Positions 39,369-40,060 of a DNA stretch of 40,060 nucleotides are shown piece by piece. Source of the DNA: UBA3006 sp031401235 (GTDB lineage Bacteria; Actinomycetota; Acidimicrobiia; Acidimicrobiales; Ilumatobacteraceae); contig JANNRJ010000027.1 in the NCBI GenBank assembly GCA_031401235.1, positions 1-40,060 of the forward strand, in the 5' to 3' direction. The position numbers and the translations under genes were made by a program. Each line of letters begins with the position of its first letter. The stretch's first letter is position 1. The notes beneath the pieces were generated by a model. It did not search any database. It was not told the origin of the DNA and was given only the letters and a program-made list of their open reading frames with translations.

Positions 39369-40060
39369 ACGCGGTCGAGATCACTCTTGATGACATTCGC
39401 CGCGCTCGAGCGGTGGGAGCTGGAACTGTCGAACACACGCCGGTAACTCCGTCGGCGTATCTCAGTGAACGATTTGGCGGCAAAGTCGTCATGAAAGCGG
39501 AAAATTTGCAGCGCACTGGCGCATTCAAGATTCGCGGAGCGCTCAACAAGGTTTCGCGTTTGGGTTCAGCCGCGCGCAATGGTGTGGTGGCAGGAAGCGC
39601 AGGCAATCATGCCCAGGCGCTGGCGCTTGCAGCCCGACAGTTGGGTGTGCCGTGTGAAATATTCGTGCCACGCGGCGCATCACTTTCCAAAGTTGCTGCT
39701 TGTCGAAGTTATGGCGCAACCGTGCTTGAAGGCGGCGACAGCGTCGAGTCCGCCGTGGCAATGGCACGCGTACACGCCATCGAGGCCAAGATGGCGTTTT
39801 GTCATCCTTTTGACGACATCGACGTGGTCGCCGGCCAGGGCACCTTGGGATTGGAACTGTTGGAGGACATCGACGATCTGACTCAAGTTGTTGTTCCCCT
39901 CGGTGGAGGTGGCTTGCTCAGCGGTGTGGCGATCGCCCTGAAATTTCACAAACCGAGCATCCGCGTGATCGGAGTCCAGATCTCATCGTGTGCACCTTAT
40001 ATATATGGTGAGATGCCAACTGGTCCCGTACTCACTCTGGCTGATGGCATTGCCGTCAAG
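39353..40060 (+). CDS. ilvA: Threonine dehydratase (PLP-dependent), N-terminal part
   Basis: The first 236 residues of a fold-type II PLP enzyme that deaminates threonine (or serine) to 2-oxobutyrate lie in the window; the gene runs off the edge. Motifs are KAENLQRTGAFKIRGALNK with the PLP lysine at Lys59, AGSAGNHAQALALAARQLG, and the phosphate-binding glycine loop VPLGGGGLLSG. The start MAKNSDAVEITLDDIRRARA places it among IlvA/TdcB-like enzymes. Whether a regulatory ACT domain follows, which decides biosynthetic or catabolic use, lies outside. Its ATG is 20 bp from the divergent amidotransferase remnant and has no ribosome binding site, so a leaderless transcript is likely. Confidence 0.9.
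   Translation, partial: MAKNSDAVEITLDDIRRARAVGAGTVEHTPVTPSAYLSERFGGKVVMKAENLQRTGAFKIRGALNKVSRLGSAARNGVVAGSAGNHAQALALAARQLGVPCEIFVPRGASLSKVAACRSYGATVLEGGDSVESAVAMARVHAIEAKMAFCHPFDDIDVVAGQGTLGLELLEDIDDLTQVVVPLGGGGLLSGVAIALKFHKPSIRVIGVQISSCAPYIYGEMPTGPVLTLADGIAVK

Noticed and set aside
1..40060. CRISPR array, prophage or insertion sequence
   Set aside because: No regularly spaced repeats, no phage structural genes and no transposase frames were found on either strand.

Overview
The window looks like a chromosomal segment of an actinobacterium, most likely the class Acidimicrobiia with moderate GC content. This placement is inferred from gene order (tRNA-Tyr / tRNA-Thr / tRNA-Met / tRNA-Trp-secE-nusG-rplKA, then rplJL-rpoBC-rpsLG-fusA-tuf), from RpoB and RpoC sequence character, from many GTG/TTG starts and from apparently leaderless promoters. 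It was not tested by phylogeny. Nearly all genes lie on the minus strand, so transcription mostly reads from high to low coordinates.

Region 1 (1-15304) is the core transcription and translation block. In transcription order it holds tRNA-Trp, secE, nusG, rplK, rplA, rplJ, rplL, rpoB, rpoC, rpsL, rpsG, fusA and the start of tuf. It is interrupted between rplA and rplJ by a small plus-strand gene (12504-12839) for a repeat-rich coiled-coil protein with one C-terminal membrane segment. A putative L10 autoregulatory leader precedes rplJ, and a strong hairpin lies between rplL and rpoB.

Region 2 (15330-22466) is a surface-glycan cluster embedded among housekeeping tRNA genes. It encodes two FkbM-like methyltransferases, a HldE-C-like nucleotidyltransferase, two GT-B type glycosyltransferases, an MsbA-like ABC exporter and a GmhA-like sugar isomerase. 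Together they could make, decorate and export a heptose-like surface glycan. The pair tRNA-Met/tRNA-Thr splits the cluster.

Region 3 (22503-26950) holds yajQ, acetyl-CoA synthetase, an EamA transporter and a MidA/NDUFAF7-type methyltransferase that overlaps the end of nuoN.

Region 4 (26934-37412) is a complex I operon, nuoABCDHIJKLMN. The NADH-oxidising module nuoEFG is absent from its usual place between nuoD and nuoH. The adjacent MidA homologue suggests that NuoD may be arginine-methylated, as mitochondrial NDUFS2 is by NDUFAF7.

Region 5 (37428-40060) holds a class I glutamine amidotransferase, a methyltransferase, gene remnants and the start of a threonine dehydratase. A duplicated segment of about 118 bp flanks the methyltransferase and a broken family-2 glycosyltransferase. 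Each copy contains the divergent start codons of an amidotransferase and a dehydratase only 20 bp apart, over a palindromic -10-like core that is perfectly conserved between the copies. This repeat-flanked cassette and its compact two-way promoter are the least ordinary structure in the window.
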